The notes: generated from the letters alone by a model not told the origin. Counted from the stretch's first letter, positions 16,254 to 24,759 are shown. The stretch: 33,864 bases of DNA from an uncultured Parvularculaceae bacterium (GCA_913055785.1 CAJXLJ010000031.1:1-33864), one strand, 5' to 3'. Made by a program: numbers and translations.

Positions 16254-16796
16254 TCAGGCCGCTTTCGCGCTCACCGCCGGAAAGTCGATTTCCGTTTGCG
16301 CGACGTGGTTGATGTAGTTCGTGAAGATGTTCTGAACCACATTGGCGACCGTCTCGACGATGTCGCTGTCGGTCAGCCCGGCATCGCGGGCGGTTTTCAG
16401 GTCTTCGTCGCTCACCAGTCCGCGCTTGTCGACGACCGCTTTCGAAAAGGCGAGGATCGCCTCGACGCGCGGGTCGGCGGATTTTCCGTGAAGGCGCGCC
16501 GCGATTTCAGCATCGTCGACCTTGAGACTCTTTGAAATCGCCGTGTGGGCGGAGGCGCAGTAGTCGCATTCATTGGCGCCCGCGACGGTGAGCGCAATCG
16601 CTTCGCGCGTCTTCGCATCAAAAGCGCCGTGTCCGAGGTCTTCGCCAAGGCCGAGCAGGCCTTTCAGCGCCGCCGGCTGGTTGGCGACCACGCGATAAAG
16701 GTTCGGAACAATGCCGAGCTTGGACTTGATGGCGCCGAGCAGGGCGGAAGCATCGGCGTTGCCGGCGTTGTCGTCGATAAGGGTCAGTCTGGTCAT
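16254..16796 (-). CDS. Carboxymuconolactone decarboxylase/AhpD-family protein
   Basis: A 180-residue all-helical protein. The AhpD core ECDYCASAH carries the redox pair C77 and C80, the His H84 and an upstream Glu (E66), the arrangement used for peroxidase or disulfide-reductase activity. The start at 16796 is set by AAGGAGAG about nine bases upstream; a longer frame starting inside the leader lacks a family match. It faces a TetR regulator across a two-site operator, a common arrangement in which the regulator controls the peroxidase-like gene. Its mRNA leader of more than 100 bases holds two strong hairpins. Confidence 0.88.
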   Translation of the reverse strand: MTRLTLIDDNAGNADASALLGAIKSKLGIVPNLYRVVANQPAALKGLLGLGEDLGHGAFDAKTREAIALTVAGANECDYCASAHTAISKSLKVDDAEIAARLHGKSADPRVEAILAFSKAVVDKRGLVSDEDLKTARDAGLTDSDIVETVANVVQNIFTNYINHVAQTEIDFPAVSAKAA

Positions 16797-16818
16797 GTGG
16801 GCTCTCCTTTGGAAAGTC

Positions 16819-16862
16819 GGCGGGCGCGCCTGTTGGGCAGGTGTGGGGGCGGCGCGCCCGCC
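16819..16862 (-). repeat. Long GC-rich hairpin in the leader of the AhpD-like gene
   Basis: GGCGGGCGCGCC (16819-16830) and GGCGCGCCCGCC (16851-16862) are a perfect 12-base inverted repeat with a 20-base loop. In the minus-strand mRNA it would lie 23 bases before the ATG, just upstream of the ribosome binding site. It could affect translation or early termination, or be a decayed repeat element. Confidence 0.5.
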
Positions 16863-16890
16863 TTGCGGGGGTTGATTTCGGGTCTTCAAG

Positions 16891-16914
16891 CGTCGCCGCT
16901 TGATCCCGGCGACG
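16891..16914. repeat. Intergenic hairpin repeat unit
   Basis: CGTCGCCG (16891-16898) and CGGCGACG (16907-16914) pair around CTTGATCC. The core (GCCGGGATCAAGC on the minus strand) resembles the repeat family at 32588-32724, so this is probably another dispersed copy. Confidence 0.45.
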
Positions 16915-16933
16915 ACGGACATATATTGTTACG

Positions 16934-16970
16934 GACCGTTCGGTCAATAATTAGTTCTGGACAGAACGGT
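16934..16970. promoter_or_regulatory. Two-site TetR operator between TetR and AhpD-like genes
   Basis: GACCGTTCGGTC at 16934-16945 is a palindrome with a TT centre. An inverted variant, GACAGAACGGT at 16960-16970 (ACCGTTCTGTC on the other strand), lies 26 bases away centre to centre, about 2.5 turns. The second site begins 24 bases before the TetR start codon. The symmetric ACCGTTCGGT core is a common TetR-family operator form. Confidence 0.6.
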
Positions 16971-16994
16971 AACAAATGTGTGAGAAGCGAAATT

Positions 16995-17567
16995 ATGGCG
17001 AGACCACGGGAATTCGAACCGGAAGAGGCGCTTCAGGCGATCAAGGACACGTTCTGGCGGCTCGGTTATGAAGGCGCGTCGATGCAGGAGATCGAAGCGG
17101 CGACAGGGCTTAAGAAGCAGAGCCTTTATCGCCTGTTTGGCGACAAGCGCGGCATGTATCTCGCCGCGGTCGAGCATTACGGCCGTCATGAAGTCACCGA
17201 AGCCGCCGCCATCCTGGCGCAGCCGGGCCCGGCCCGCGACCGGATCGCGCGCCTGTTCGGTGCAATGATCGACGCGGCGGTGAAAGGCGGCGACCGGCGC
17301 GGTTGTTTTCTTTGCAACGCCAGCATCGACCAGGCGCCGTCGGACGAGGCGACGAGGAAGCTGGTCGGCTACATGATGAACGAGGTGCGCGGAGCGATCG
17401 AGGCCGCGCTCGCCGTCTCCGCGCCTTACGACAAGGACCGCAAGGCGCGCGAAGCGAGGGCCGCGCACCTGATGGCCGCCTATTTCGGCCTGCGCGTCAT
17501 GATCCGCGCCGGGATGCCGCCGGCGCTGCTCAAGACCGCGGCGAAAGAAGCGGCGGCGAGCGTTTAG
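16995..17567 (+). CDS. TetR/AcrR-family transcriptional regulator
   Basis: A 190-residue repressor. The N-terminal helix-turn-helix is clear (FEPEEALQAIKDTFWRLGYEGASMQEIEAATGLKKQSLYRLFGDKRGMY in segments, about residues 6-55). The C-terminal ligand domain includes the GCFLCNA stretch typical of the subgroup that sits beside AhpD, oxidoreductase or isomerase genes. A longer open frame upstream runs through the operator and is not used. It is divergent from the AhpD-like gene and probably represses it and itself through the paired sites at 16934-16970. The stop lies 41 bases before the xseB start. Confidence 0.9.
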   Translation: MARPREFEPEEALQAIKDTFWRLGYEGASMQEIEAATGLKKQSLYRLFGDKRGMYLAAVEHYGRHEVTEAAAILAQPGPARDRIARLFGAMIDAAVKGGDRRGCFLCNASIDQAPSDEATRKLVGYMMNEVRGAIEAALAVSAPYDKDRKAREARAAHLMAAYFGLRVMIRAGMPPALLKTAAKEAAASV

Positions 17568-17608
17568 GTCCGCTTGCCTTTCCGGGCGATAGGACGCAAA
17601 TACCCGTC

Positions 17609-17854
17609 ATGGCCAAGAAACCGGATGACATCGCCGCCCTGTCTTTTGAAAAAGCGCTCGCCGAGCTTGAGGACATCGTCTCGAAGCTCGAAGGCGGCAA
17701 GGTGGAGCTTGAGGATTCGATTGCGCTTTACGAGCGCGGCGCCGCCTTGAAGGCCCATTGCGAGGCGAAGCTGAAATCCGCCCAGGAAAAGATCGAAAAG
17801 ATCGTCGTCGCCGGCGACGGGAAACCGAAAGCGGAACCGGCTAGCTTTGACTAG
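17609..17854 (+). CDS. xseB: Exodeoxyribonuclease VII small subunit
   Basis: An 81-residue subunit of exonuclease VII, which degrades single-stranded DNA with the large subunit XseA. The signature LSFEKALAELEDIVSKLEGG...LEDSIALYERGAALKAHCEAKL is complete and predicts the usual two-helix coiled coil. The start at MAKKPDD fits the family length. The last 14 bases overlap the convergent SDR gene. In alphaproteobacteria it often lies between an HDAC gene and dxs; here an inverted SDR gene separates it from dxs. Confidence 0.93.
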   Translation: MAKKPDDIAALSFEKALAELEDIVSKLEGGKVELEDSIALYERGAALKAHCEAKLKSAQEKIEKIVVAGDGKPKAEPASFD

Positions 17855-18674
17855 CCTTCGGCTTCGGCTGTGCGTAAGCGAGCAGGGCCGTGTAGCGGCG
17901 CGGGAACAGCCGCTGAACGAATGAAATCAGTTTCGCATCGCCGCCGACGAGAACGCGGCGTTTGCCTTTGGCGGCGGCGTTGAGGATGATCGTCGCGGCT
18001 TTCGCCGGATCCATGCGCAGCGCCTTGCCGAATTTCTTCTTGGCGTCGTCTGCGGAAGAAAAGCCCGCAGGCACGGCGTCGACCTCGGCGGTTTTCGCAA
18101 TATTGGTGTTGACCCCGCCGGGGTGAACCGACGTGACGCGCACGCCTTTGGCCTCCAGCTCCTGTCCGATGCTTTCTGAAAATCCGCGTACGGCGAATTT
18201 CGAGGCGCAATAATGGGTCTGGCCGGCGACGCCGATGAGGCCGAAGAGGCTCGAAATGTTGATGAGACTGCCCTTTGTCTCGATGAGCTGCGGCAGGAAG
18301 GCTTTCGACATTCTGACGACGCCCCAGAAATTGACGTCCATGACCTTTTCAAAGGAAGAAAGCGGCGTCGCCTCGAAATCGCCCATGCGCGAAAGGCCGG
18401 CGACGTTGAAAACATAATCGGCGGGTCCGAGGCTCGTCCGCACGGTTTCGGCATAGGCGGCGATGGCATCGCCGTCGGCGACGTCGAGCCGGTCGAAGCG
18501 CATGCGGTTCGACGGCGCGCCGATCAGCGCCTTCGTCTCCTCAAGGCCTTGCTCATTGATGTCGGAAAGCGCGAGGGCCGCGCCGCGCCCGGCGAGATCG
18601 AGCGCCAGCGCCCGGCCGATCCCGGACCCGGCGCCGGTGATCACGCAAAGCTTGTCTTGGAAGGGGTCGATCAT
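17841..18674 (-). CDS. SDR-family NAD(P)-dependent dehydrogenase
   Basis: A 277-residue short-chain dehydrogenase. The cofactor motif TGAGSGIG is at residues 13-20, NVAG at 90-93, and the catalytic residues are in ISS (140-142), Y155 and K159 (YCASK). The motif GSGIGRALA with D38 (SDINE) suggests NAD preference. The start at MIDPFQDK has AAAGGA about nine bases upstream. A basic C-terminal tail with VQRLFPRRY may associate with membrane, as in related lipid or retinol-type SDRs. It lies inverted between xseB and dxs, overlapping the xseB stop by 14 bases. Confidence 0.88.
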   Translation of the reverse strand: MIDPFQDKLCVITGAGSGIGRALALDLAGRGAALALSDINEQGLEETKALIGAPSNRMRFDRLDVADGDAIAAYAETVRTSLGPADYVFNVAGLSRMGDFEATPLSSFEKVMDVNFWGVVRMSKAFLPQLIETKGSLINISSLFGLIGVAGQTHYCASKFAVRGFSESIGQELEAKGVRVTSVHPGGVNTNIAKTAEVDAVPAGFSSADDAKKKFGKALRMDPAKAATIILNAAAKGKRRVLVGGDAKLISFVQRLFPRRYTALLAYAQPKPKASQS

Positions 18675-18956
18675 GGGCTGTGTCCTTTTCCGGCGGCGGA
18701 TGATGCTGGGCGTTGAATGCCGGTTCAAGAGCGCTTCTCAGTCCGGATGCGGCGGGGCCTCTCAATTTGTTGCAGAATCTTCGCGCCCATTAGGCAACAA
18801 TCGGCCTCAAAACGCCGTCTAGCCGCCCGGTTTTCACCGGAAAAGGGCTGGAGATATTCGTTGAAGACGCTAGAAATGGCGTTCGCCGCAACGCGGCGCC
18901 TTCTTCTTGGGGGCGCTGGAAAGCGGCCAAGCTCAAGTAGTTACGAGGGGACTCCC
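18675..18956. other. Divergent intergenic region upstream of dxs
   Basis: The largest gap in the window (282 bases). It should hold promoters for the SDR gene and dxs. It contains a small perfect inverted repeat, TTGTTGC at 18767-18773 and GCAACAA at 18794-18800, and CCGG-TTTTCA-CCGG near 18830. The dxs frame is open back through the region, but without ribosome-binding or family support. No RNA gene was recognised. Confidence 0.4.
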
Positions 18957-20870
18957 ATGGCAGTCGAAACGCCGCTCCTGGACACGGTCAACATGCCGGC
19001 GGATTTGCGCAAGCTCGAAAAGAGCCAGCTTCGCCAGCTCGCCGACGAACTTCGCGCCGAAATGATCGATGCGGTGTCGGTGACCGGCGGCCATCTGGGC
19101 TCCGGTCTCGGGGTCGTGGAGCTGACGACGGCGATCCACTATGTGTTCAACACGCCGGACGACAAGCTCGTCTGGGATGTCGGCCACCAGTGTTACCCCC
19201 ACAAGATTCTCACCGGCCGCCGCGACCGCATCCGCACCCTGCGTCAGGGCGGCGGCCTTTCCGGTTTCACCAAGCGTTCCGAAAGCGAATACGATCCGTT
19301 CGGCGCGGCCCACGCCGCGACGTCGATCTCGGCGGCGACGGGTTTCGCTGAAGCGGCCCGCCACCTGAAGAAAGACACGACCGCCATCGCCGTCATCGGC
19401 GACGGGTCGATGTCGGGCGGCATGGCCTATGAAGGCCTCAACAACGCCGGCCATCTCGGATCGAAACTGGTCGTCATCCTGAACGACAACGACATGTCGA
19501 TTGCGCCGCCGGTCGGCGCCATGAGCGCATACCTTGCGCGCGCGTCCTCATCCGGCGTCTATCAGGGCTTCCGCTCATTCGGCAAACAGCTCGCCAAGCG
19601 CCTGCCGAAAGCGGTCTACAAGCAGCTTGCAAAAGCCGAAGAATACGGCCGCGGCATGTTTACCGGCGGCACGCTGTTTGAGGAGCTCGGCTTTTATTAT
19701 GTGGGCCCGATCGACGGGCACAATCTCGACCAGCTCGTGCCGGTGCTCGAGAATGTCCGCGACATGGAAGAAGGCCCGGTCCTCGTTCACGTTGTGACGC
19801 GCAAGGGCGCAGGCTACGGCCCGGCGGAAGAAGCCGCCGACAAATATCACGGCGTCGCCAAGTTCGACGTGGTGTCCGGCAAGCAGAAAAAAGGCACGCC
19901 CAACGCGCCAGCCTATCAGAAGGTCTTTGCAAAAGCGCTGATCAAGGAAGCTGAAACCGACGACAAGATCATCGGCATTACGGCGGCGATGCCGTCGGGA
20001 ACGTCGCTCGACATGTTCGCGGACGTCTATCCGGACCGCTGCTACGATGTCGGCATCGCCGAACAGCATGCGGTGACATTCGCGGCCGGCATGGCGGCGG
20101 ACGGCATGAGGCCTTTCGCGGCGATCTACTCGACCTTCCTTCAGCGCGCCTATGACTCGGTTGTGCACGACGTTGCGATCCAGAATCTGCCGGTGCGTTT
20201 CCCGATGGACCGCGCCGGTCTCGTCGGCGCCGACGGACAGACCCACGCCGGGTCGTTCGACATCGCCTATCTCGGCTGTCTGCCGAACATGGTGATCATG
20301 GCCGCCGGAGATGAAGCCGAACTCGTCCACATGACGGCGACGGCGACGGCTTATGACGAAGGGCCGATTGCGTTCCGCTATCCGCGCGGCGAGGGCGTCG
20401 GGGTCGATCTGCCCGAGAAAGGCAAGATCCTTGAAATCGGCAAGGGCCGGATCGTGAAAGAAGGCTCCAAGGTCGCGCTGCTTGCGCTCGGCGGGCGTCT
20501 GCAGGAAGCCCTGAAAGCCGCGGACATTCTCGACAGCCAGGGCCTCTCAACGACGGTCGCCGATGCGCGTTTCGCCAAGCCTCTGGATCATGACCTCATC
20601 ATGCAGCTTGTCGCCAACCATGAAGTGCTGATCACCATCGAGGAAGGCTCGCGCGGTGGGTTCGGCGCGTTCGTCCTGCATTTCCTCGCCGACCAGGGCG
20701 TGCTCGATACAGGGCTCAAAATCCGCACCATGATCCTGCCGGACATCTTCCAGGATCAGGACAGCCCCTACAACATGTACGAAAAGGCCCGCCTCAACGC
20801 CTCGCATATTGTCGAGCGCGCGCGGCAGGCCCTCGGCATGTCGGCCGATGTGGTGAACCTGCGCGGGTAA
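18957..20870 (+). CDS. dxs: 1-deoxy-D-xylulose-5-phosphate synthase
   Basis: A 637-residue thiamine-diphosphate enzyme that condenses pyruvate and glyceraldehyde-3-phosphate, the first step of the MEP isoprenoid pathway. Key sites are visible: H46 in [11 protein letters not shown]77 in [10 protein letters not shown], the ThDP motif GDGSMSGG from 148, [15 protein letters not shown], and the catalytic Glu in [15 protein letters not shown]. Full length matches the family (about 620-640). The start at 18957 is set by GAGGGG six bases upstream. The AraC regulator gene starts 10 bases after its stop. Confidence 0.97.
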   Translation: MAVETPLLDTVNMPADLRKLEKSQLRQLADELRAEMIDAVSVTGGHLGSGLGVVELTTAIHYVFNTPDDKLVWDVGHQCYPHKILTGRRDRIRTLRQGGGLSGFTKRSESEYDPFGAAHAATSISAATGFAEAARHLKKDTTAIAVIGDGSMSGGMAYEGLNNAGHLGSKLVVILNDNDMSIAPPVGAMSAYLARASSSGVYQGFRSFGKQLAKRLPKAVYKQLAKAEEYGRGMFTGGTLFEELGFYYVGPIDGHNLDQLVPVLENVRDMEEGPVLVHVVTRKGAGYGPAEEAADKYHGVAKFDVVSGKQKKGTPNAPAYQKVFAKALIKEAETDDKIIGITAAMPSGTSLDMFADVYPDRCYDVGIAEQHAVTFAAGMAADGMRPFAAIYSTFLQRAYDSVVHDVAIQNLPVRFPMDRAGLVGADGQTHAGSFDIAYLGCLPNMVIMAAGDEAELVHMTATATAYDEGPIAFRYPRGEGVGVDLPEKGKILEIGKGRIVKEGSKVALLALGGRLQEALKAADILDSQGLSTTVADARFAKPLDHDLIMQLVANHEVLITIEEGSRGGFGAFVLHFLADQGVLDTGLKIRTMILPDIFQDQDSPYNMYEKARLNASHIVERARQALGMSADVVNLRG

Positions 20871-20880
20871 GCGGCGCGTT

Positions 20881-21588
20881 ATGGCGCAATTTCGGCACTT
20901 CGGACTGCGCGCGGAAATTTCCGAACATCATTGTCGCGACTGCGCGCCCGCTCATCGCCACCGAGACGCCTATGCGGCGATTGTACTCGAAGGCGCCTAT
21001 TGGGAGACCAGCGCCGACGGTCCGGTTCTGGTCGGCGCCGGCGATATCGTCGTACACCCGCCGTTTCATCAGCACAGGAACCGTTTTCGGGAAAACCGCA
21101 CGCGCGTGTTGAATATCGCCCTGCCGTTCTTGGGCGCGCTTGAGGCGGGCTATCGGGTCGCTGGCGACATCGATACGTCGCAGATCGCGGCGCTGCTCGA
21201 CGGCAAGCCCGATGAAGCGGCGGCGCAATTGCTTGATTGCGTCTCGTCGCGCGCCCGGCGCGACAACCGCGCCCTGACGCGGCTCGATTACGCTGCGCAG
21301 GCGCTGCGCGAGGACCCGTCGATCGCGATCGCCGCACTGGCCCGGCGCACCGGCTACACGCACGCCCACTTTACGCGCGCCTTCGCCGAGCGCTATGGCG
21401 CGCCGCCGGCGGCGTTTCGGGCCGAGCACCGGTTTCGCGCGGCGTTGAGACGGGTTTTAGATTCTGTTCCCCTGGCCGAGGCGGCGGACCGGTCCGGCTA
21501 TTCGGACCAGGCGCACATGACCCGCGATTTCCAGCGCCGCGCCGGCGTCAGCCCGGCGGCGCTTCGCCGCGAGACCGGCGCCGCATAA
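20881..21588 (+). CDS. AraC-family transcriptional regulator
   Basis: A 235-residue regulator. The N-terminal cupin-like half (APAHRHRDAYAAIVLEGAYWE, HPPFHQHRNRF) probably binds an effector. The C-terminal half has the two AraC helix-turn-helix motifs: SIAIAALARRTGYTHAHFTRAF with YGAPPAAFR, and VPLAEAADRSGYSDQAHMTRDF with GVSPAALRR. The start lies only 10 bases after the dxs stop and has a poor ribosome binding site, so read-through from dxs is plausible. Its target is not evident; the divergent-facing serine hydrolase next door is one candidate. Confidence 0.87.
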   Translation: MAQFRHFGLRAEISEHHCRDCAPAHRHRDAYAAIVLEGAYWETSADGPVLVGAGDIVVHPPFHQHRNRFRENRTRVLNIALPFLGALEAGYRVAGDIDTSQIAALLDGKPDEAAAQLLDCVSSRARRDNRALTRLDYAAQALREDPSIAIAALARRTGYTHAHFTRAFAERYGAPPAAFRAEHRFRAALRRVLDSVPLAEAADRSGYSDQAHMTRDFQRRAGVSPAALRRETGAA

Positions 21589-21602
21589 CGGAACCCCGCG
21601 TC

Positions 21603-22637
21603 TTACCTGCCTTCCAGCAGGCTTAAAAGAAACTCGACATCGGAATAAGGCCCGCCGCGAAAACGCTGGCCCCATTTGCGTTCGATCACCCGCGGATATT
21701 GCCGCACGGCGACAAGGTCCAATGACGGAATGATGTAGAGCCGCTGGCCGCCGGCGCCCGCCGCCATGAAGAGATCGCCGGGGAGTTCGCCCCGCCGCTT
21801 ATGGGTGAAAAGGTCCGACGCGACAGTCATCGTGCGCGAGGCTTCGAGCGTTGCGCGGCTCGGCTCGTTGTTGAGCCACCAGGTCAGCCCATAGCCGGCG
21901 TTGACCGCGGAACCGATAAAGTTCTGACGCAACGCTTCCGGGTCGACGAGTTGCGCGCCTTTCCAGTTGCCGCCCTGCAGGACGAACTGGCCGAACCGCG
22001 CCCATTCGCGCGCGGTGAGATCGGCGCCCGACGGCATGGTCGGATAGCCGCCGCGTTCGTTCCATTGCGCCGGGTGAATATCGAGCGGGTCCAAAATCCG
22101 CGCCTGCAGATATTCGACGGCGTTCTCGTATCGTCCGCCCTCGAAGCTTTCGAGCTTGCGGCGCATGATCTCGCCGAAAATCTGGAAATTGACGGGCCCG
22201 TATTCGAAATGGGTTCCCGGTTCGTGCGTCATCGGCTTGGCGATCGCGTCTGCGTAGCTTGGCGGGCGGAACAGGCCGCCGCCCTCAACGCCGCTGGTCA
22301 GCGACAGGAGCTGGCGCAGGGTGATCTGCGCCTTTTGCGGATCGGATTTCCACTCGGTCAGCGTGTCGGCGGCTTTTTCATCGAGCGTGAGGAGTCCGTC
22401 GAGAACCGCCGCCGCGGCGATGACGCCGGAAAAACTCTTCGTGCCGCTCGCCAGCTCCCAGGCTTTTTCAGGCCCGCCGCGATTCGGATAATCCTCATGG
22501 ATAATCCGTCCGTTCTTCATGACCAGAAACGACACGCCGCCCTTCTTGTCGTTATAGGCGGCGGCGTCTTTGACGTCGGCTTGCGCGGGAGCGGTGAAGG
22601 CGAAGCTCAGGAGAAGAACAGACAGAATGCGCAGCAT
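21603..22637 (-). CDS. Periplasmic class C beta-lactamase-like serine hydrolase
   Basis: A 344-residue penicillin-binding-fold hydrolase. A signal peptide ends at AQA (residue 20). The catalytic SxxK is SGTK (S64, K67), a Tyr follows in EYGPVNF (Y146), and the third box appears as GAGGQRLY rather than KTG. Such proteins are usually esterases or D-amino peptidases rather than true beta-lactamases. AAGGAGAG lies six bases before the ATG at 22637, which fixes the start; the open frame extending upstream is the tlyA antisense. It is divergent from tlyA over 69 bases and convergent with the AraC gene. Confidence 0.88.
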   Translation of the reverse strand: MLRILSVLLLSFAFTAPAQADVKDAAAYNDKKGGVSFLVMKNGRIIHEDYPNRGGPEKAWELASGTKSFSGVIAAAAVLDGLLTLDEKAADTLTEWKSDPQKAQITLRQLLSLTSGVEGGGLFRPPSYADAIAKPMTHEPGTHFEYGPVNFQIFGEIMRRKLESFEGGRYENAVEYLQARILDPLDIHPAQWNERGGYPTMPSGADLTAREWARFGQFVLQGGNWKGAQLVDPEALRQNFIGSAVNAGYGLTWWLNNEPSRATLEASRTMTVASDLFTHKRRGELPGDLFMAAGAGGQRLYIIPSLDLVAVRQYPRVIERKWGQRFRGGPYSDVEFLLSLLEGR

Positions 22638-22706
22638 TAAAGCTCTCCTTTGCGGTGCGGATCGTCCGCTATTATACGTTATTCGCCGTTCACTCCGTCG
22701 GAAAAA

Positions 22707-23426
22707 ATGCGTCTCGACCACTATCTCGTTCAGCACGGTCTCGCCGAAAGCCGCGCGAAAGCGCAGGCGGCGATCGCCGCGGGCCTCGTCAGCATTGACG
22801 GCGCGGCGGCCTTGAAGCCCGCGCAAAAGGTCGCGCCCGGCGCAAGGGTTGCGCTTGAAGGCGAGGTTCACCCTTACGTCTCGCGCGGCGGCGTGAAGCT
22901 CGAGGCGGCGCTCCGCGCCATGAAGGTCGATCCGGCGGGAAAGACCTGTCTCGATCTCGGCGCCTCGACCGGCGGCTTCACGGATGTGCTGCTCATGCGC
23001 GGGGCGGCGAAAGTCTACGCCGTCGATGTCGGGACCGGACAACTGCATGAGAAAATCGCCGGAGACAGCCGCGTCATCAGTCTCGAAAAGACCCACGCAA
23101 AAGATCTGACGCCCGCGCTCATTCCCGATCCGATCGAGGTGATTGTCTGCGACGTCAGTTTCATCTCCTTGAAAAAAGCCCTGCCGCCGGCGCTGGCGCT
23201 CGCCGCGCCCGGCGCGATGCTCATCGCGCTGATCAAGCCGCAATTCGAAGTCGGCCGTGAAGGACTGGGCAAGGGCGGCGTCGTCAAAGACGGGCTCGGC
23301 GAAAAAGCCGCCGCCGACATCAGGGCGTGGATCGAAGATCTCGGCTGGAACGTAATCGGATTGATCGACAGCCCCATCAAGGGCGGCGACGGCAACACCG
23401 AGTTTTTGCTGGGCGCGATGAAATGA
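22707..23426 (+). CDS. tlyA: TlyA-family rRNA 2'-O-methyltransferase
   Basis: A 239-residue RNA methyltransferase. An S4 RNA-binding domain occupies residues 1-60 (MRLDHYLVQHGLAESRAKA, RGGVKLEAAL), followed by an FtsJ-like SAM domain with DLGASTGGFTDVLL (83-96), AVDVGTGQL, CDVSFISL and LIKPQFEVGR. The start MRLDHYL agrees with the family; the upstream codons in frame do not. Homologues methylate 16S and 23S rRNA at ribosomal interface sites and affect capreomycin sensitivity; some are annotated as hemolysins. Being near dxs is usual in alphaproteobacteria. A methyltransferase gene follows after 69 bases. Confidence 0.93.
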   Translation: MRLDHYLVQHGLAESRAKAQAAIAAGLVSIDGAAALKPAQKVAPGARVALEGEVHPYVSRGGVKLEAALRAMKVDPAGKTCLDLGASTGGFTDVLLMRGAAKVYAVDVGTGQLHEKIAGDSRVISLEKTHAKDLTPALIPDPIEVIVCDVSFISLKKALPPALALAAPGAMLIALIKPQFEVGREGLGKGGVVKDGLGEKAAADIRAWIEDLGWNVIGLIDSPIKGGDGNTEFLLGAMK

Positions 23427-23495
23427 CCGTCCGGCGAAACTTGATTGGGTTGCTGGCCGGGTCCATTTTTGAAGTAGATTAACGAGAGAAAGGTC

Positions 23496-24557
23496 ATGCC
23501 GCCATTCACAAGCATCGCCCGGCGCGCCGTCTACACGGCGGGGCAGGCCGCGCGCATTCTCTGGTATACCGGCCATTACGCCTATGGCCGCCGCAAGATG
23601 GGCCCGCTCACCGAACCGGGCGAGGCGCCCTATGCGGAAGAGTTCGGCCCGCTCGACCGTCAACGCTTGAAAGACGCGTTTCGCGAGGCGTTCCGCAAGG
23701 ACTGGAAGAATATCGAAACAGGCGTTTACAAAATGCCCGCGGAGCTCACGCGCGCGCCCTCCGTCGGCAGGCTCTGGAAGGAAAGTCGCGATTATCTGCG
23801 CGATGCCGATAAGGTCGCGCGGCGCAAACATGCGCGCGCTCATTCGGAAGTCCTGAGCGATGCGGCGCGCGAGAAATACCCGCGCTACTATCTGCAGAAT
23901 TTTCACTACCAGACGGACGGCTGGCTCACCGCCGGATCGGCCGAGCGCTATGAGATGCAGGTTGAAACCCTGTTTACGGGCGCCGCCGGTCCGATGCGCC
24001 GCGCTGCGCTGCCGTTTATTCGCGACGCGCTGAAGAAGAACCGCGACGTTGGGCAGTCGGCGCTCATCGATCTCGGCTGCGGCGCCGGGCGGTTTTTGTC
24101 CGAGGTCAAACACAACTGGCCGGGTCTCGCGGTCACCGCGCTCGACCTTTCACCCGCCTATCTCGGCCGGGCGCGCGCGCTTTTGGGACGCTACAAGGAT
24201 GTGACCTATCTCGAGGCCGCGGCGGAAGAGACCGGGCTTGAGGCCGCTGCCTACGACATTGCGACGGCGGTCTATCTGTTCCATGAACTGCCGCCGGCCG
24301 TGCGCGCGGCGGTCGCCCGCGAGGCTGCGCGGCTGTTAAAACCCGGCGGCCGGTTCGTCCTTGTCGACACCATTCAGTATGGGGACGAGTCGGGGCTCGA
24401 CATGCTGCTTGAAAATTTCCCGCGCGGTTTCCACGAGCCCTATTACGACAGCTATTGCCGCACCGGCCTTGGGGCGCTGTTCGGGGAAGCGGGGCTTCAA
24501 AAAATCGGTGAGACGATCTCGTTTCTCACCAAGGCGACGGTTTTTGAAAAGAAGTAA
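23496..24557 (+). CDS. Class I SAM-dependent methyltransferase with long N-terminal domain
   Basis: A 353-residue protein. The C-terminal half is a Rossmann methyltransferase with motif I LIDLGCGAGRF (190-200), an acidic residue after strand 2 (ALDLSPAYLGRA), EAAAEETG, and motif post-I LLKPGGRFVLVDT. The N-terminal 180 residues (YTAGQAARILWYTGHYAYGRR, then KDWKNIETGVYKMP) form a conserved extension, with a pattern recalling methyltransferases acting on lipid-like substrates; the substrate is unknown. AGAAAGG lies upstream of the ATG. It is downstream of tlyA on the same strand and ends before a strong hairpin at 24573. Confidence 0.85.
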   Translation: MPPFTSIARRAVYTAGQAARILWYTGHYAYGRRKMGPLTEPGEAPYAEEFGPLDRQRLKDAFREAFRKDWKNIETGVYKMPAELTRAPSVGRLWKESRDYLRDADKVARRKHARAHSEVLSDAAREKYPRYYLQNFHYQTDGWLTAGSAERYEMQVETLFTGAAGPMRRAALPFIRDALKKNRDVGQSALIDLGCGAGRFLSEVKHNWPGLAVTALDLSPAYLGRARALLGRYKDVTYLEAAAEETGLEAAAYDIATAVYLFHELPPAVRAAVAREAARLLKPGGRFVLVDTIQYGDESGLDMLLENFPRGFHEPYYDSYCRTGLGALFGEAGLQKIGETISFLTKATVFEKK

Positions 24558-24572
24558 TACAGGCGCGCGAAA

Positions 24573-24606
24573 TCATGGCGCGGCGAGCATCCCCGCCGCG
24601 CCATGA
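24573..24606. terminator. Bidirectional hairpin terminator
   Basis: A 13-base perfect stem (TCATGGCGCGGCG, 24573-24585, with CGCCGCGCCATGA, 24594-24606) around an 8-base loop. It lies between convergent genes: 16 bases after the methyltransferase stop and 27 bases after the stop of the small membrane gene. No U-run follows on either strand. Confidence 0.6.
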
Positions 24607-24633
24607 CGGTAAACCATCAAGCCGAAGATGCGA

Positions 24634-24759
24634 TTATTCGGCGGCTTCCTGCTTCACAACGTCGATCATCGGGACTTCATACCAGTCCATGTAATCGACG
24701 ATAGACGCCACCCCCACTGCGGCGAGCAGCAGAACGATCAGCCAAATGAGTGCTTTCAT
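24634..24759 (-). CDS. Small 41-residue single-span membrane protein
   Basis: A complete short gene starting MKALIWLIVLLLAAVG and ending KQEAAE. Residues about 3-21 form one hydrophobic helix; the acidic and aromatic tail (VDYMDWYEVP) follows. A GGGGTA lies about ten bases before the ATG and a stop codon precedes the hairpin terminator at 24573-24606. The reading frame, helix and terminator together support a real gene, but no family is recognised. It lies alone between a methyltransferase gene and a GST operon. Confidence 0.6.
   Translation of the reverse strand: MKALIWLIVLLLAAVGVASIVDYMDWYEVPMIDVVKQEAAE

Noticed and set aside
22638-24113. Upstream extension of the serine hydrolase frame
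   Set aside because: It lies antisense to tlyA and the methyltransferase; the hydrolase has a signal peptide and excellent ribosome binding site at 22637.
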